Part shown: in pieces, positions 9,008-20,621 of the stretch
How the letters are laid out: every line of letters begins with the position of its first letter
Numbering within the stretch: the first letter of the stretch is position 1
NCBI RefSeq assembly: GCF_022346615.1
Contig: NZ_JAKRNS010000004.1
Span: 163,375-227,374, forward strand
Direction: 5' to 3'
Length of the DNA: 64,000 bases
From: Staphylococcus sp. ACRSN
Lineage (GTDB): Bacteria; Bacillota; Bacilli; Staphylococcales; Staphylococcaceae
Translations under genes and position numbers: made by a program
Notes under the pieces: generated by a model
The model's database searches: none
What the model was told of the DNA's origin: nothing
Seen by the model: the letters and a program-made list of their open reading frames with translations, nothing else

Positions 9008-10081
9008 TTATTTTAAGGACATTTTAAAATTTAAAAATCTTTCATTGTATTCACTTAATGCTTCTTTCCCTAAATCTTTATAAACTTCTAACTTAGATTG
9101 CGTTTCTTTTGTAGGATAAAAACGTTTATCATCACTTATTTCTGAAGGTAATGCTTTTCTAGCAGCTTTATTTGGCGTTGCATAACCAACCCATTCCGTA
9201 TTTTGTTTATTATTGCGCTCATCTAATAAGAAATTCATAAACTTATACGCCCCTGCTTTATTTTGTGATGTTTTAGGGATAACCATGTTATCAAACCATA
9301 AATTCGAGCCTTCTTTTGGTACAACATAATCATAATCACTATTTTCTTGTACAATCGGTGCCGCAACGCCACTCCAAACAACAGCTATATTTGCTTCATG
9401 TTGTTCAAGCATCATTGTAACTTCATCACCTACCACACCTTTAATATTTGGACCTAGTTTTGTTAAATTCTGTTCTGCTTCTCTTAGGTGACCTTTTTTA
9501 GTGTCATTTAAACTATATCCTAATTTGTTAAGGGATAATCCTATAATTTCTCTTGCTCCATCTACAAGTAGAATATCATCTTTATATTGTTTATTATATA
9601 AACTTTGCCAAGATTCAAAAGAATCATTAGGATATGCATTTTTATTATATAAAATACCGACAGTACCAAAAAAGTAAGGTATTGAATATTTATTTCCTCT
9701 ATCATATGGCATGTTCATATAATCTGGATCTAAATTCTTCATATTTGGAATCTTGCTATGATTCAATGGTAATAATAAATTTTCACTTTTCATTTTCTCT
9801 ATTGTATAGTCACTTGGAAATGCGACATCATAGTGTGTGCCGCCATTTCGAATCTTAGCTTCCATTGCCTCATTTGAATCAAATGTTTCATATACGACTT
9901 CAATACCTGTTTCTTTTTGGAATTTTTTTATTAAACTTGGATCAATATATTCTCCCCAGTTATAAACATAAATCTTGTCACCACTTTTAGAATGTTCTTT
10001 CGCAGTAAATTTATGACTTATAAACAAACAAATTAAGCCGATGACAATAGAAACTAGAATGAGTTGTAAAAATCGTTTCAT
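9008..10081 (-). CDS. potD: Spermidine/putrescine ABC transporter, substrate-binding protein PotD
   Basis: PotD captures polyamines outside the membrane and delivers them to PotBC. A single N-terminal hydrophobic helix (about residues 4-22) acts as signal or anchor; the cysteine in LIC lacks a proper lipobox, so lipidation is doubtful. The mature part opens with IYVYNWGEYIDPSLIKKF, typical of the PotD/PotF family. At 357 aa it has family length. The ATG overlaps the potC stop by 4 bases, indicating translational coupling as the last gene of regulator-potABCD. Substrate preference is inferred from the family. Confidence 0.93.
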   Translation of the reverse strand: MKRFLQLILVSIVIGLICLFISHKFTAKEHSKSGDKIYVYNWGEYIDPSLIKKFQKETGIEVVYETFDSNEAMEAKIRNGGTHYDVAFPSDYTIEKMKSENLLLPLNHSKIPNMKNLDPDYMNMPYDRGNKYSIPYFFGTVGILYNKNAYPNDSFESWQSLYNKQYKDDILLVDGAREIIGLSLNKLGYSLNDTKKGHLREAEQNLTKLGPNIKGVVGDEVTMMLEQHEANIAVVWSGVAAPIVQENSDYDYVVPKEGSNLWFDNMVIPKTSQNKAGAYKFMNFLLDERNNKQNTEWVGYATPNKAARKALPSEISDDKRFYPTKETQSKLEVYKDLGKEALSEYNERFLNFKMSLK

Positions 10082-10899
10082 CGCTCTATCCCTCGCTTCA
10101 CTTGTCCTCTATGTTTGAACATATTTCGAATTATATAATAGCCAAGTACGCCTAATATAATTACTACAAATAGAATTGTGGATATTGCATTAATTTCCAT
10201 ACTAATACCTTTCCTAGCCATAGCATAAACTTCTACCGATAATACACTGAAACCATTACCAGTTACAAAGAAACTAACTGTGAAATCATCCAATGAATAA
10301 GTTAAAGCCATAAAAAAGCCACCAATAATAGCTGGCATTAATTGAGGCAACATGACCTTATTCATAATTTGCAATTCACTTGCACCTAAATCTCTTGCAG
10401 CATCTAGTGTATGATGGTTCATTTCATATAATTTTGGTAACACGATAATCACAACGATTGGTATACAAAAGGCAATATGAGATATCAATACAGTTGTAAA
10501 ACCTAATCCTAACCCTGTGACATGACCGATTGCTGTAAACATAATTAAAAATGATGCACCAATAACTACATCTGAAGAAACCATCAACACATTATTTAAC
10601 GTTAATAGCGATACACGTATTTTTTTATTTTTTAAATGATAAAGTGCAATCGCACCCATTGTTCCAATGACCGTTGCTATGGATGCTGCTAATAAGGCAA
10701 CTGCTATGGTATTAAAAATGACAGCCATTAAACGATCATCTTGAAATAAGTCTCGATAATTATCAAGTGTGAAACCTTCGAAATGGATCATATTACCTGC
10801 ATCATTAAATGAATAAACCATTAAAAATAGTATCGGAAGATATAACAGTGCAGTTAATATTAAAATATATAATTTACCATACCATTTCATTTGATTCAC
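10078..10899 (-). CDS. potC: Spermidine/putrescine ABC transporter permease PotC
   Basis: The second inner-membrane permease subunit of the polyamine importer: 273 aa with six predicted membrane helices and the cytoplasmic EAA loop DAARDLGASELQIMNKVMLP, which docks onto the ATPase PotA. It overlaps potB by 4 bases and potD by 4 bases, so expression is coupled. Upstream GGGTGA serves as the ribosome-binding site. Confidence 0.93.
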   Translation of the reverse strand: MNQMKWYGKLYILILTALLYLPILFLMVYSFNDAGNMIHFEGFTLDNYRDLFQDDRLMAVIFNTIAVALLAASIATVIGTMGAIALYHLKNKKIRVSLLTLNNVLMVSSDVVIGASFLIMFTAIGHVTGLGLGFTTVLISHIAFCIPIVVIIVLPKLYEMNHHTLDAARDLGASELQIMNKVMLPQLMPAIIGGFFMALTYSLDDFTVSFFVTGNGFSVLSVEVYAMARKGISMEINAISTILFVVIILGVLGYYIIRNMFKHRGQVKRGIER

Positions 10900-11699
10900 C
10901 CTTTTCCATTAGTCGATTTAGTATTTGTAATGATAAGTACGATTGCCATAAATACAATAAGGCATAAAGCAATTGTTGATCCTAAACCATAATTTTGTAT
11001 AACTAAAAATTGTTCTTCTATGGCCGTACCTATATTAATTACTTTATTACCAGCAATAAGTCGTGTAATCATAAATAGCGATAGTGCTGGAATAAACGTA
11101 ACTTGTATCCCCGTGAGAACTCCCTGCTTTGTTAAGGGAATAATCACTTTTCTAAAAGTTGTAAATGCATTGGCACCTAAATCTGTAGATGCTTGTAAAA
11201 TATTGTTAGGGATATCTTTCATACTATTGAAAATTGGTAAAATCATAAATGGAATGTAAATATAACTTGCAACAATTAAAAAGGCCGGCGTTGTAAACAA
11301 TAAATCTGTTTTTGGTATATGTAGCATCGCCAACAATTGATTGATAATACCATCATGACTGAATATCCCAATAAATGCATAGGTCTTTAGAAGTAAATTA
11401 ATCCAAGTTGGAATAATTAAAATAAGTAGCCATAGATTTTGAAATTTTGAAGCTCTGATAAAATATGCTGCTGGATAACTTATCAACAAAGTAATTACAG
11501 TAATCGCTGCAGCATAAAGGATTGAATCCCAAATCATTTTAAAATAAGTTGTTGAAAATATTTTTTTATAATTTTCAAAGCTAAAATGGCCATGTAAATC
11601 AAAAAACGAAAAATAAATTAATAGCATTACTGGAACGATAATAAAAAGTATCATCCATAATATATAAGGCACGAATAGAAATTTATTAATTTGTTTCAT
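10896..11699 (-). CDS. potB: Spermidine/putrescine ABC transporter permease PotB
   Basis: The first permease subunit, about 267 aa with six membrane helices. The EAA-type loop is [20 protein letters not shown]. The longest open frame starts at 11786 and would overlap potA by 101 bases; I place the start at 11699 because GAGGAG lies 7 bases upstream, which leaves a 14-base overlap with the end of potA. An ATG six bases earlier is only one base from the ribosome-binding site. Confidence 0.9.
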   Translation of the reverse strand: MKQINKFLFVPYILWMILFIIVPVMLLIYFSFFDLHGHFSFENYKKIFSTTYFKMIWDSILYAAAITVITLLISYPAAYFIRASKFQNLWLLILIIPTWINLLLKTYAFIGIFSHDGIINQLLAMLHIPKTDLLFTTPAFLIVASYIYIPFMILPIFNSMKDIPNNILQASTDLGANAFTTFRKVIIPLTKQGVLTGIQVTFIPALSLFMITRLIAGNKVINIGTAIEEQFLVIQNYGLGSTIALCLIVFMAIVLIITNTKSTNGKG

Positions 11700-12786
11700 T
11701 TTCATGCTCCTCATAACTTTCAATACGTTTATCAAATTCAGCTTCAGTTTCCCCAGGAACCATAATATGAATTGCTTCCGGATCAAAATAAAGACCTACT
11801 TTACTTCCGATTTCAGCTTTTTTTGTAGAATGTATCATCCATTCATATCCTTTACGGTCAATACAATTAATTTCATAATGAACGCCTCTAAATAACATTG
11901 TATCTACTGTAACTTCAAATAATCCCTCTTCTGCCGCTATTAGCGAAATATCTTCGGGTCTAATTACAACTTCAACATTTTCGCCTTCCTTAATACCCAT
12001 ATCCACACAGTCAAAATCTTGTCCATAGATATTAACAACATAATCTCGGACCATTTTTCCTCTGACAATATTTGATTCACCAATAAAATCTGCTACGAAA
12101 CGATTTACAGGTTCATCATAAATATCTGTAGGTGTCCCAAACTGTTGTATTTTACCCTCTTTCATAACAAAAATATAATCACTGAGTGCCAGTGCTTCCT
12201 CTTGATCATGAGTAACAAATATAAAAGTAATACCTAAACGTGATTGTAATTCTCTTAACTCATACTGCATTTCAGTTCTTAATTTCAAATCAAGTGCTGA
12301 CAATGATTCATCTAATAATAGAATTTCAGGTTCATTCACAATAGCGCGTGCTATAGCGACACGTTGCTTCTGTCCACCACTCATTTCTTCAATATAACGA
12401 TTTTCATAGCCTGATAACTTTACAAGTGCCAATGCTTCTTTAACTTTCTGTTTAATTGCTTGTTGATTCATCTTCTTCAACTTTAGACCAAAAGCAATAT
12501 TATCATACACATTTAAGTGTGGAAATAATGCGTAGTCTTGAAAAACTGTATTCACTTTACGTTTATTTGCAGGTAAATTGTTAATTACAGTATCTTTATA
12601 TACTATTTCACCTTGGTCAGTTTGTTCAAAACCTGCTACTAATTTCAATATTGTCGTTTTTCCACATCCCGAAGGACCTAACAATGTATAAAAATGTCCT
12701 GGTTCAATATCCAGATCAATTTCGTCTAAAACATTGATTCCATCATAAGATTTAGTTACAGATTTAAATGATAATATTGGTTTCAT
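11686..12786 (-). CDS. potA: Spermidine/putrescine ABC transporter ATPase PotA
   Basis: The ATP-hydrolysing subunit of the polyamine importer. The Walker A motif GPSGCGKTT is near residue 38, the signature [14 protein letters not shown] near residue 135, and Walker [13 protein letters not shown] follows. The C-terminal third is the TOBE-type regulatory domain typical of PotA/MalK ATPases. The length (366 aa) is normal. It starts 14 bases after the stop of the XRE-cupin regulator, with AGGAGG upstream, and so belongs to the same operon. Confidence 0.95.
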   Translation of the reverse strand: MKPILSFKSVTKSYDGINVLDEIDLDIEPGHFYTLLGPSGCGKTTILKLVAGFEQTDQGEIVYKDTVINNLPANKRKVNTVFQDYALFPHLNVYDNIAFGLKLKKMNQQAIKQKVKEALALVKLSGYENRYIEEMSGGQKQRVAIARAIVNEPEILLLDESLSALDLKLRTEMQYELRELQSRLGITFIFVTHDQEEALALSDYIFVMKEGKIQQFGTPTDIYDEPVNRFVADFIGESNIVRGKMVRDYVVNIYGQDFDCVDMGIKEGENVEVVIRPEDISLIAAEEGLFEVTVDTMLFRGVHYEINCIDRKGYEWMIHSTKKAEIGSKVGLYFDPEAIHIMVPGETEAEFDKRIESYEEHENETN

Positions 12787-12800
12787 AATTTTTGTCCTCC

Positions 12801-13340
12801 TTATAAATAAGACGCAGTGGCTACGACCATTACACGCGCTTCTGACATCGTTGGGTTAAATAATTTATGTATTTGATTTGCTTTAAAATAAAGCGCATCA
12901 CCTTTAGTTGCATGAAAAGTTTTATCTCCTAACATTAAAGAAATCTCACCTTTCAAACAATATATAAATGTATCAGATGGTGAGGGTTTAAAATTTTTAT
13001 ATGAACTACTTCCCTTAAGTGTGAGTATTAAGGGTTCCATTTCAAATTCATTAGAACGCGTAACTGGCCAAGTCAACAAGTAACCTTTGTCATACTCATC
13101 ATATGTTTTTTGTTCAGCTTTTTTATATAATACTTTTTCATCATTATTATCTTGAAAAAATTGACCAGGCAGTGTACCTAAAACTTCCAATATATTTAAA
13201 AAAGATTCCATACTAGGTGAAGCATGACCACTTTCAATTTGTGAAATATATCCTTTAGATAAGTCAGTACGTTCAGCTAATTCTTCTTGAGTTAAATTTT
13301 TTATGCGCCTTAAATCTTTTAATTTTTTACCGATTTCCAT
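12801..13340 (-). CDS. XRE-cupin transcriptional regulator of the pot operon
   Basis: A 179-residue regulator with an N-terminal helix-turn-helix (about residues 5-60; [20 protein letters not shown]) and a C-terminal cupin barrel (about residues 105-178; [20 protein letters not shown]). This architecture is common in regulators that sense small amines or sugars through the cupin. As the first gene of the pot operon it probably regulates polyamine uptake. I chose the ATG at 13340 (GGTGA upstream) over one 48 bases earlier. The ligand and operator are not visible. Confidence 0.88.
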   Translation of the reverse strand: MEIGKKLKDLRRIKNLTQEELAERTDLSKGYISQIESGHASPSMESFLNILEVLGTLPGQFFQDNNDEKVLYKKAEQKTYDEYDKGYLLTWPVTRSNEFEMEPLILTLKGSSSYKNFKPSPSDTFIYCLKGEISLMLGDKTFHATKGDALYFKANQIHKLFNPTMSEARVMVVATASYL

Positions 13341-13496
13341 TATGTCACCTAATTTAAATTTAATATAATCTGTAGTTTGCAATCTCAAGTTATTTAAAAA
13401 CGTAGAAATTAAAAAATGCTATACTCTGTTTACTTTTATCAAACATTTTGTTTAATGCTTAATAAAAATATCAGAATATAGCAAGCATGACAATAG

Positions 13497-13775
13497 TTAT
13501 TTGTCATTTGCACTAAAATATTTTTTATCAGATCCATTTTGTACTGTTTTTACTGCTTGATAGCTATTATAGCCACTATTTTTTTCGAATTCTTTGAATA
13601 TTTGCTTCTCTTCAGCTTTTGCGGGCACAATACTTTTAAATGCCTTATATCTATTTAGAAGTAATTCACCATCCACTTTCGTTTCATAAAAGGCTTCAAT
13701 AGCATTAAAAAAGGCTACTACTTCCATCATTTCCTCATTGGTCCAATCTAAATCTATAGGATATTGATATTCCAT
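13497..13775 (-). CDS. UPF0223 family protein (YktA-like)
   Basis: A 92-residue soluble protein of the UPF0223 family: it begins [17 protein letters not shown] and contains [22 protein letters not shown], both hallmarks of the family. AGAGAGGT precedes the ATG. Its function is unknown. It lies between the pdh operon and the pot operon on the same strand, as I recall for S. aureus. Confidence 0.87.
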   Translation of the reverse strand: MEYQYPIDLDWTNEEMMEVVAFFNAIEAFYETKVDGELLLNRYKAFKSIVPAKAEEKQIFKEFEKNSGYNSYQAVKTVQNGSDKKYFSANDK

Positions 13776-13834
13776 AAAAATATACCTCTCTTAAATTATT
13801 ATATTTTTGTAGTTAACATAAATATATCTTAATT

Positions 13835-13865
13835 AAAAAAAGGCCACTAGTTTGCACCAGTGGCC
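13835..13865 (-). terminator. Terminator of the pdh operon
   Basis: The stem GGCCACT/AGTGGCC (13842-13848 with 13859-13865) is followed on the minus strand by a seven-T run, just downstream of the pdhD stop. Confidence 0.85.
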
Positions 13866-13902
13866 ATTATTAAAACAATTGTGTTAAATCACAATTCATA
13901 TA

Positions 13903-15309
13903 TTACATAGTGTGGATTGGGAATCCGATAGCTTTTTCAGCTGCTTCCATAGACATTTCACCTAAAGTTGGGTGAGCATGTACAGTTAATGCTAAATCTT
14001 CAGCATTCATACCAGCTTCAATTGCTAAACCTAACTCTGAAATAATATCAGAAGCGCCAGTACCAACTACTTGTGCACCTACTAATGTATTATCTTCTTT
14101 AAGTGTTAATAATTTAACAAAACCAGTAGTATCATCTAATGATAAAGCACGACCGTTAGCAGCATATGGGAATTTAGAAGCTTTAACTTCTAAACCTTCT
14201 TCTTTTGCTTGTGCTTCAGTGTAACCAACTTGTGCAAGTTCTGGTTCAGTGAAACAAACAGCAGGCATACCGATGTAGTCTACTTCTGAAGCTTCACCAG
14301 CAATTGCTTCTGCTGCTACTTTAGCTTCATAGCTTGCTTTATGTGCTAATGGTAAACCAGGTACAATATCGCCAATTGCAAAGATATTTTCAGCAGATGT
14401 ACGGCTTTGTTTATCTACTTCTAATAATCCACGATCAGCAAATTTAAGACCAAGTTCTTCTAAACCTAACTCATCAGTATTTGGACGACGACCAACTGTC
14501 ACTAATACATAGTCAGCATCGATTGATTGTTCTTCGCCTTTAACTTCATAAGTTACTTTAACGCCATTATCAGTTTCTTCAGCAGATTTAGCCATTGCTT
14601 CAGTTACGATTTCAACGCCTTTATCTTTCATACCTTTTTTAACAGGTTGAGTCATTTGTTTTTCGAATCCACCTAAGATATCTTTTGCACCTTCTAAAAT
14701 TGTTACTTCTGAACCAAAGTTAGCAAAAGCAGTACCTAATTCAGAACCGATATAACCGCCACCGACAACAACTAATTTACCAGGAACTTCTTGTAAATTT
14801 AATGCGCCAGTTGAATCGATTACGCGGCTACCAAATTTGAAGTTAGGGATTTCAATTGGTCTAGAACCAGTTGCAATAATCGCATTTTTAAAGTTATAAG
14901 TTTGAGCACTTTTTTCGTCCATAACACGTAAGCTGTTATTGTCTACAAAATATGCTTCACCTTTAACGATTTCTACTTTATTACCTTTTAATAATCCTTC
15001 AACACCACCAGTTAATTTCTTAACTACTGATTGTTTGAATTCTTGGACTTTATCAAATTTTAATGAAACACTTTCAGCAATTACCCCTAAATTTTCTGAG
15101 TGTTTTGTTTCATCATAGCGATGAGATGCGTGTAATAAAGCTTTTGAAGGAATACATCCAACGTTAAGACATACGCCACCTAGTTCGCCTTTTTCTACGA
15201 TTGTTACTTTTTGACCTAGTTGCGCTGCACGAATTGCTGCAACGTAACCTCCAGGTCCTGCTCCAACTACAATAGTATCTGTTTCAATTGGGAAATCTCC
15301 TACTACCAT
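13903..15309 (-). CDS. pdhD: Dihydrolipoyl dehydrogenase, pyruvate dehydrogenase E3
   Basis: E3 reoxidises the dihydrolipoyl groups of E2 and passes electrons through FAD to NAD+. The FAD-binding GAGPGG is at residues 16-21, the redox disulphide at C47 and C52 in the GGVCLNVGC motif, the NAD-binding site around [11 protein letters not shown], and the catalytic dyad at H446 and E451 (HAHPTLGE) at the C terminus. At 468 aa it is full length. It starts 3 bases after the pdhC stop, is the last gene of pdhABCD, and is followed by a terminator. Confidence 0.98.
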   Translation of the reverse strand: MVVGDFPIETDTIVVGAGPGGYVAAIRAAQLGQKVTIVEKGELGGVCLNVGCIPSKALLHASHRYDETKHSENLGVIAESVSLKFDKVQEFKQSVVKKLTGGVEGLLKGNKVEIVKGEAYFVDNNSLRVMDEKSAQTYNFKNAIIATGSRPIEIPNFKFGSRVIDSTGALNLQEVPGKLVVVGGGYIGSELGTAFANFGSEVTILEGAKDILGGFEKQMTQPVKKGMKDKGVEIVTEAMAKSAEETDNGVKVTYEVKGEEQSIDADYVLVTVGRRPNTDELGLEELGLKFADRGLLEVDKQSRTSAENIFAIGDIVPGLPLAHKASYEAKVAAEAIAGEASEVDYIGMPAVCFTEPELAQVGYTEAQAKEEGLEVKASKFPYAANGRALSLDDTTGFVKLLTLKEDNTLVGAQVVGTGASDIISELGLAIEAGMNAEDLALTVHAHPTLGEMSMEAAEKAIGFPIHTM

Positions 15310-15312
15310 GTT

Positions 15313-16605
15313 TTACCCCTCCATTAATAATAATTCTGGATTATTTAATAAACGTTTGATGTGGTTCATAGCGTTTTGTCCAGTTGCACCATCAATTTGT
15401 CTATGGTCGAAACTTAATGATAATGACAATACTGGTGCTGCTACTATTTCACCATCTTTAACGATTGGTTTTTGAGCAATACGGCCAATACCTAAGATTG
15501 CAACTTCAGGATGGTTGATAACTGGTGTGAACCATTGGCCACCTGCTGAACCAATATTACTGATTGTACAAGTTGCGCCTTTCATTTCATCAGAAGTTAA
15601 TTTACCATCACGTGCTTTAACAGCTAATTCATTAATTTCATCTGAAATTGAGAATATTGATTTACGGTCAGCATTTTTAACAACAGGAACTAATAGACCT
15701 CTATCAGTATCAGCTGCGATACCAATGTTCCAGTAATGTTTGTGTACGATTTCTCCAGCTTCTTCGTTAAATGAAGTATTAAGCGCTGGATATTTTTTAA
15801 GTGCTGAAACTAAAGCTTTTACAACATAAGGTAAGAACGTTAATTTAGTACCTTGTTCAGCTGCAACTTCTTTAAATTTCTTACGGTGATCCCATAATTC
15901 TTGAACATCAATTTCATCCATTAATGTTACGTGTGGCGCAGTATGTTTAGAGTTAACCATCGCCTTAGCAATCGCTTTACGCATTGCAGGGATTTTTTCT
16001 GTAGTTTCTGGGAACTCACCTTCAGTAGCAACTGGTGCTGATTCTGTAGCACTTGTAGTTTCTTCTGCTTGAGGTGTTGCTGCGCTTTCGTTAGAAGCTG
16101 CTGGTTGTCCACCATTTAAGTAAGCATCAATGTCTTCTTTAGTTGTGCGGCCATTTTTACCAGTAGCTGCTACAGCTTTAATGTTAACACCGTTATCACG
16201 TGCATATTTACGAACTGAAGGCATCGCTTTAACACGTTTACTTTCGTCTACATCTGCATCGTCAGTAGCAACTGGTGCTTCTTCTTTTGCACTTTCTTCA
16301 GCAGCAGGTGCTTCTTCACTTGAAGAATCATCACTTTCACTACCTTTAAATTGCATATCTTCTGCATCAGGTGCATCAATTTTAACAATTGTATCACCTA
16401 CAACTGCAACTGTACCTTCGTCTACTAGTACTTCTTCGACTGTACCTGAAACAGGAGATGGAATTTCTACGACTGATTTGTCATTTTGGACTTCAGCTAA
16501 TACATCGTCTTCTTCAATCTGATCTCCAGCTTTTACAAACCACTTTACAATTTCACCTTCGTGGATACCTTCACCAATATCTGGTAATTTAAATTCAAAT
16601 GCCAC
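15313..16605 (-). CDS. pdhC: Dihydrolipoamide acetyltransferase, pyruvate dehydrogenase E2
   Basis: E2 is the core of the complex and carries the acetyl group from E1 to CoA. Order of parts: one lipoyl domain (residues 1-77, lipoyl-lysine K43 in [10 protein letters not shown]), an acidic Ala/Glu linker, the peripheral-subunit-binding domain (about 127-163, [13 protein letters not shown]), a second Ala/Thr/Glu linker, and the catalytic domain ending with DHRQIDG (catalytic His 401). A 147-base gap containing a hairpin separates it from pdhB, unlike the tight pdhAB and pdhCD junctions. Confidence 0.98.
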   Translation of the reverse strand: MAFEFKLPDIGEGIHEGEIVKWFVKAGDQIEEDDVLAEVQNDKSVVEIPSPVSGTVEEVLVDEGTVAVVGDTIVKIDAPDAEDMQFKGSESDDSSSEEAPAAEESAKEEAPVATDDADVDESKRVKAMPSVRKYARDNGVNIKAVAATGKNGRTTKEDIDAYLNGGQPAASNESAATPQAEETTSATESAPVATEGEFPETTEKIPAMRKAIAKAMVNSKHTAPHVTLMDEIDVQELWDHRKKFKEVAAEQGTKLTFLPYVVKALVSALKKYPALNTSFNEEAGEIVHKHYWNIGIAADTDRGLLVPVVKNADRKSIFSISDEINELAVKARDGKLTSDEMKGATCTISNIGSAGGQWFTPVINHPEVAILGIGRIAQKPIVKDGEIVAAPVLSLSLSFDHRQIDGATGQNAMNHIKRLLNNPELLLMEG

Positions 16606-16704
16606 GTTATTTCCTCCTAAAAATTCATATTAAGTCAAAATAAGAAAATGAGCGAAAGACATATATGTCAAAACCTCATGCTGTTTTTTATATAAACTTG
16701 AAAT

Positions 16705-16739
16705 GAAGTAGGACATAGCATTCGCTAAAATCCCACTTC
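16705..16739 (-). other. Hairpin in the pdhB-pdhC intergenic gap
   Basis: The arms 16705-16713 and 16731-16739 pair with one mismatch, and an inner AGC/GCT pairing extends the stem. No strong T run follows on the minus strand, so this looks more like an RNA-processing or stability element than a full terminator. A short palindrome (GACATATATGTC) lies between it and pdhC. Confidence 0.5.
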
Positions 16740-16752
16740 TCCAAGGTTATAA

Positions 16753-17730
16753 TTAAAATTCTAATGTTTCTTTTGCTTTTTCAACGATATCATTTTTGTT
16801 TGGTAACCAAACATTTTCAGCTTGTGTAAATGGATATACAGTATCAGCTGCAGCAACACGTGCGATTGGTGCTTCTAATGAAAGAATAGCACGTTCAGCA
16901 AGTTCAGATGCTACAGTAGCACCAACACCAGCTTGACGTTGAGCTTCTTGAACGATTACAACGCGTCCAGTTTTTTCAACTGAAGCTACTAATGTTTCGA
17001 TGTCGATTGGTTGTACAGTTCTTAAATCAATCACTTCAACTGAATAACCATCTTTTTCAAGTTCTTCAGCAGCTTTTAATGATTCTTGAACCATAGCGCC
17101 ATATGAGATAAGTGTAATATCTGTACCTTCTTGTTTTACACTTGCTTTACCAATTTCAATTGTATACTCTTCTTCAGGAACTTCTTCACGGAAAGAACGG
17201 TATAATTTCATGTGCTCTAAATATACAACTGGGTCATTACTTCTAATTGCAGAAATTAATAAACCTTTAGCGTCATATGGGTTTGATGGAATTACAACAT
17301 GTAAACCTGGAGATTGTGCTAAGATTCCTTCCAAGTTATCAGCATGTAATTCTGGTGTATGTACACCACCACCAAATGGAGCGCGGATTGTTACTGGTGC
17401 TTGTTTTGAGTTACCTGAACGGAAACGTGTACGTGCAATTTGACCTGCAACTGAGTCGAATACTTCAAATACGAATCCTAAGAATTGGATTTCCATTACT
17501 GGACGGTAACCTTCTGTAGTTAAACCTAAGGCTAAACCACCGATACCAGATTCTGCTAATGGTGTATCGAATACACGATCTTCACCGAATTCTTTTTGTA
17601 AGCCTTCAGTTACACGGAAAACACCACCATTAACACCCACGTCTTCACCGAAAAGTAAAACATTTTCATCGTTTTGTAATTCAGTTTTAAGCGCGTTGTT
17701 AATTGCTTGAACCATTGTCATTTGTGCCAT
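16753..17730 (-). CDS. pdhB: Pyruvate dehydrogenase E1 component, beta subunit
   Basis: Together with PdhA it forms the alpha2beta2 E1 enzyme that decarboxylates pyruvate with thiamine diphosphate. The 325-residue protein has the transketolase-like pyrimidine-binding half ([17 protein letters not shown], then IRAPFGGG and [12 protein letters not shown]) and the C-terminal transketolase domain ([12 protein letters not shown]). It starts 3 bases after the pdhA stop, which implies coupled translation in equal amounts. Confidence 0.98.
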   Translation of the reverse strand: MAQMTMVQAINNALKTELQNDENVLLFGEDVGVNGGVFRVTEGLQKEFGEDRVFDTPLAESGIGGLALGLTTEGYRPVMEIQFLGFVFEVFDSVAGQIARTRFRSGNSKQAPVTIRAPFGGGVHTPELHADNLEGILAQSPGLHVVIPSNPYDAKGLLISAIRSNDPVVYLEHMKLYRSFREEVPEEEYTIEIGKASVKQEGTDITLISYGAMVQESLKAAEELEKDGYSVEVIDLRTVQPIDIETLVASVEKTGRVVIVQEAQRQAGVGATVASELAERAILSLEAPIARVAAADTVYPFTQAENVWLPNKNDIVEKAKETLEF

Positions 17731-17733
17731 TGG

Positions 17734-18846
<1,113 letters not shown>

Positions 18847-18897
18847 TCAATTCACCATACCTTTCCCGTATAATAGAAATTCATTTTATCCTCTAGT

Positions 18898-18926
18898 ATT
18901 GTATCACAAAACTGTTACACTGTTAA
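18898..18926 (-). promoter_or_regulatory. Predicted sigma-A promoter of pdhABCD
   Basis: On the minus strand, TTAACA (complement of 18921-18926) and TACAAT (complement of 18898-18903) are separated by exactly 17 bases. The start of transcription would fall about 40 to 45 bases before pdhA. Confidence 0.55.
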
Positions 18927-19044
18927 ACATTTTAAAAAAGTTCTGTAGTACTTAAAATGAGTACAGTTTTAGAACTGTATCAATCTTAAACACAACTCTG
19001 TATTAGTCCTTATTTTCTATGAAATCAAGTGTGGCACGCTATAG

Positions 19045-19059
19045 ATGTAAGCGCAACCA
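19045..19059. promoter_or_regulatory. Candidate cre (CcpA) site upstream of pdhA
   Basis: ATGTAAGCGCAACCA matches WTGNAARCGNWWWCA at 14 of 15 positions. It lies about 120 bases upstream of the predicted pdhA -35, between pdhA and the end of ykyA, a position that would fit activation better than blockage. Function is inference. Confidence 0.45.
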
Positions 19060-19110
19060 TTAACCTTAGTATATCCTTTTATAGTGAAAATTCAAAACCA
19101 TTCCTTTTAA

Positions 19111-19737
19111 TTAACTTATACTATCAACTTGTTGTTTTTCATCTTTAACTTTCTGCATAGTTTCAGAATATTTTTTAAATGCTTTATTCATATCTTTGTA
19201 TGCTTTAGAAACTTCTTTTGATTTCTTATCTATTTCTGACTGTTCTACATTGTCACCTGATGTATATTTAAACATTGCTTTTTCTTTATCTAATACATTG
19301 TCATAAGCTTCAGCATAATTTTTATGTGCTTTATATTTTTCAAGCTGTGCTTTATCATATTTTTTTACCATTTTTTGTTTTTGTTTATTTTCAATATTCT
19401 CTATATGTTTTTGCCCTTTTTTATATTGCTGTTCTGATTTGTCATAAGCATCTTCTTCTTTTTTAAATGTTTCTTTTCTCTCTTCAACATTATCAACAAT
19501 TTTTTTAGAGGTTTTTTGAACTTCTTTTTGGTCTTTACCGCTGACACTTTTAACAAGTTTTTGTTTTTCTTGTTCTAGGCTGTTAATTTTTTTGCCTACC
19601 GAATTAACTACACTTTCTGTATCATTTGCCTTTTCAACTTGCTCATTATAATTTTTTATTTCTCCTCTATCCGTAGTACAACCTGCCATTAATATCGTTG
19701 AAGCAAGTAATACACTAACACCATGTTTTAATTTCAT
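19111..19737 (-). CDS. YkyA-family lipoprotein
   Basis: A 208-residue lipoprotein. The signal peptide ends in the lipobox LMAGC with the lipidated cysteine at residue 20. The rest is lysine- and glutamate-rich and almost entirely helical, expected as an elongated coiled coil on the outer face of the membrane. It fits the YkyA family of putative cell-wall-binding lipoproteins. AGGAGG precedes the ATG. It is divergent from def across a gap holding a 20-bp palindrome. The molecular function is unknown. Confidence 0.85.
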   Translation of the reverse strand: MKLKHGVSVLLASTILMAGCTTDRGEIKNYNEQVEKANDTESVVNSVGKKINSLEQEKQKLVKSVSGKDQKEVQKTSKKIVDNVEERKETFKKEEDAYDKSEQQYKKGQKHIENIENKQKQKMVKKYDKAQLEKYKAHKNYAEAYDNVLDKEKAMFKYTSGDNVEQSEIDKKSKEVSKAYKDMNKAFKKYSETMQKVKDEKQQVDSIS

Positions 19738-19768
19738 ATTATGAAATCCTCCTTTATGTGTGTGTTAT

Positions 19769-19788
19769 GTTATATAATATTATATAAC
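19769..19788. promoter_or_regulatory. 20-bp perfect palindrome between ykyA and def
   Basis: The sequence GTTATATAAT and its reverse complement are directly adjacent. It lies between divergent genes and could be an operator, but it is nearly pure A/T, so chance is a real alternative. Confidence 0.35.
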
Positions 19789-19860
19789 AATTCAAATTTA
19801 TCACTGTATTTTAACTATTAAACTTTGGTATATTTTATATTAAGGAAGGTGTATGAACAA

Positions 19861-20412
19861 ATGTTAACAATGAAAGATATTATCAGAGATGGGCATCCCA
19901 CTCTAAGAGAAAAAGCACAAGACGTTGAAATCCCTCTATCAGATGAAGATCGAGAAACGTTAAAATCTATGCGCGAATTTTTAATTAACAGTCAAGATGA
20001 AGAAATCGCAAATAAATATGGTTTACGTTCAGGAGTTGGTTTAGCAGCACCACAAATCAATATCTCAAAAAGAATGATTGCCGTTTACTTACCAGATGAC
20101 GGTGAAGGCAGAAGTTATGATCTTATGTTAGTTAACCCTAAAATAGCAAGTCATAGCATACAAGAAGCATATTTACCAACTGGTGAGGGGTGCCTCAGTG
20201 TCGACGAAAATATCCCTGGATTAGTTCATCGTAAAAATAGAATAACAGTTAAAGCAAAAGACATCGATGGTAATGACGTGCAAATGCGTTTGAAAGGCTA
20301 TCCAGCAATTATTTTACAACATGAAATTGATCATTTGAATGGCGTTATGTTTTATGACTATATTGATAGCGATAATCCATTAAAACCACATAATGAGGCT
20401 ATAGAAGTTTAA
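19861..20412 (+). CDS. def: Peptide deformylase
   Basis: A metalloenzyme that removes the formyl group from the N terminus of new proteins. All three motifs are present: GVGLAAPQ (residues 58-65), EGCLS with metal ligand C111 (109-113), and HEIDH with ligands H154 and H158 (154-158). At 183 aa this is the large Gram-positive type II form with its N-terminal insertion. The start at 19861 follows AAGGAAGGTG; the longer frame from 19825 has no ribosome-binding site of its own. Confidence 0.97.
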   Translation: MLTMKDIIRDGHPTLREKAQDVEIPLSDEDRETLKSMREFLINSQDEEIANKYGLRSGVGLAAPQINISKRMIAVYLPDDGEGRSYDLMLVNPKIASHSIQEAYLPTGEGCLSVDENIPGLVHRKNRITVKAKDIDGNDVQMRLKGYPAIILQHEIDHLNGVMFYDYIDSDNPLKPHNEAIEV

Positions 20413-20445
20413 ACTTATTTCATTTATTTCATTATAAGCTAAACT

Positions 20446-20488
20446 ATGAGACAGGCTAAAACATTAATAATGTTTTAGCCTGTCTCAT
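20446..20488. terminator. Very strong hairpin downstream of def
   Basis: Two 21-base arms (20446-20466 and 20468-20488) are perfect complements around a single base. It carries the AGACAGGCTAAAACAT core seen in other terminators here, but without a clean T run on either side. It lies between convergent def and the 90-aa gene. Confidence 0.7.
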
Positions 20489-20621
20489 ATCATTTTATTA
20501 TCATATTTATGCCAAAGTCATTAATCTCTTTATTTTCATCCAAATTGAAATTCAATAATTATTCAATCAAAGATTTCCTAATAAACTTGTATGCTTAAAT
20601 TACTACTTGAAAAGTACGTAA

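Noticed and set aside
16130..16330. Low-complexity linker in pdhC as a sign of recombination
   Set aside because: Ala/Glu/Pro-rich linkers are normal between the domains of E2 proteins.
16130..16522. 130-codon plus-strand frame opposite pdhC
   Set aside because: It is antisense to the Ala/Glu-rich linker and lipoyl domain of E2; no ribosome-binding site.
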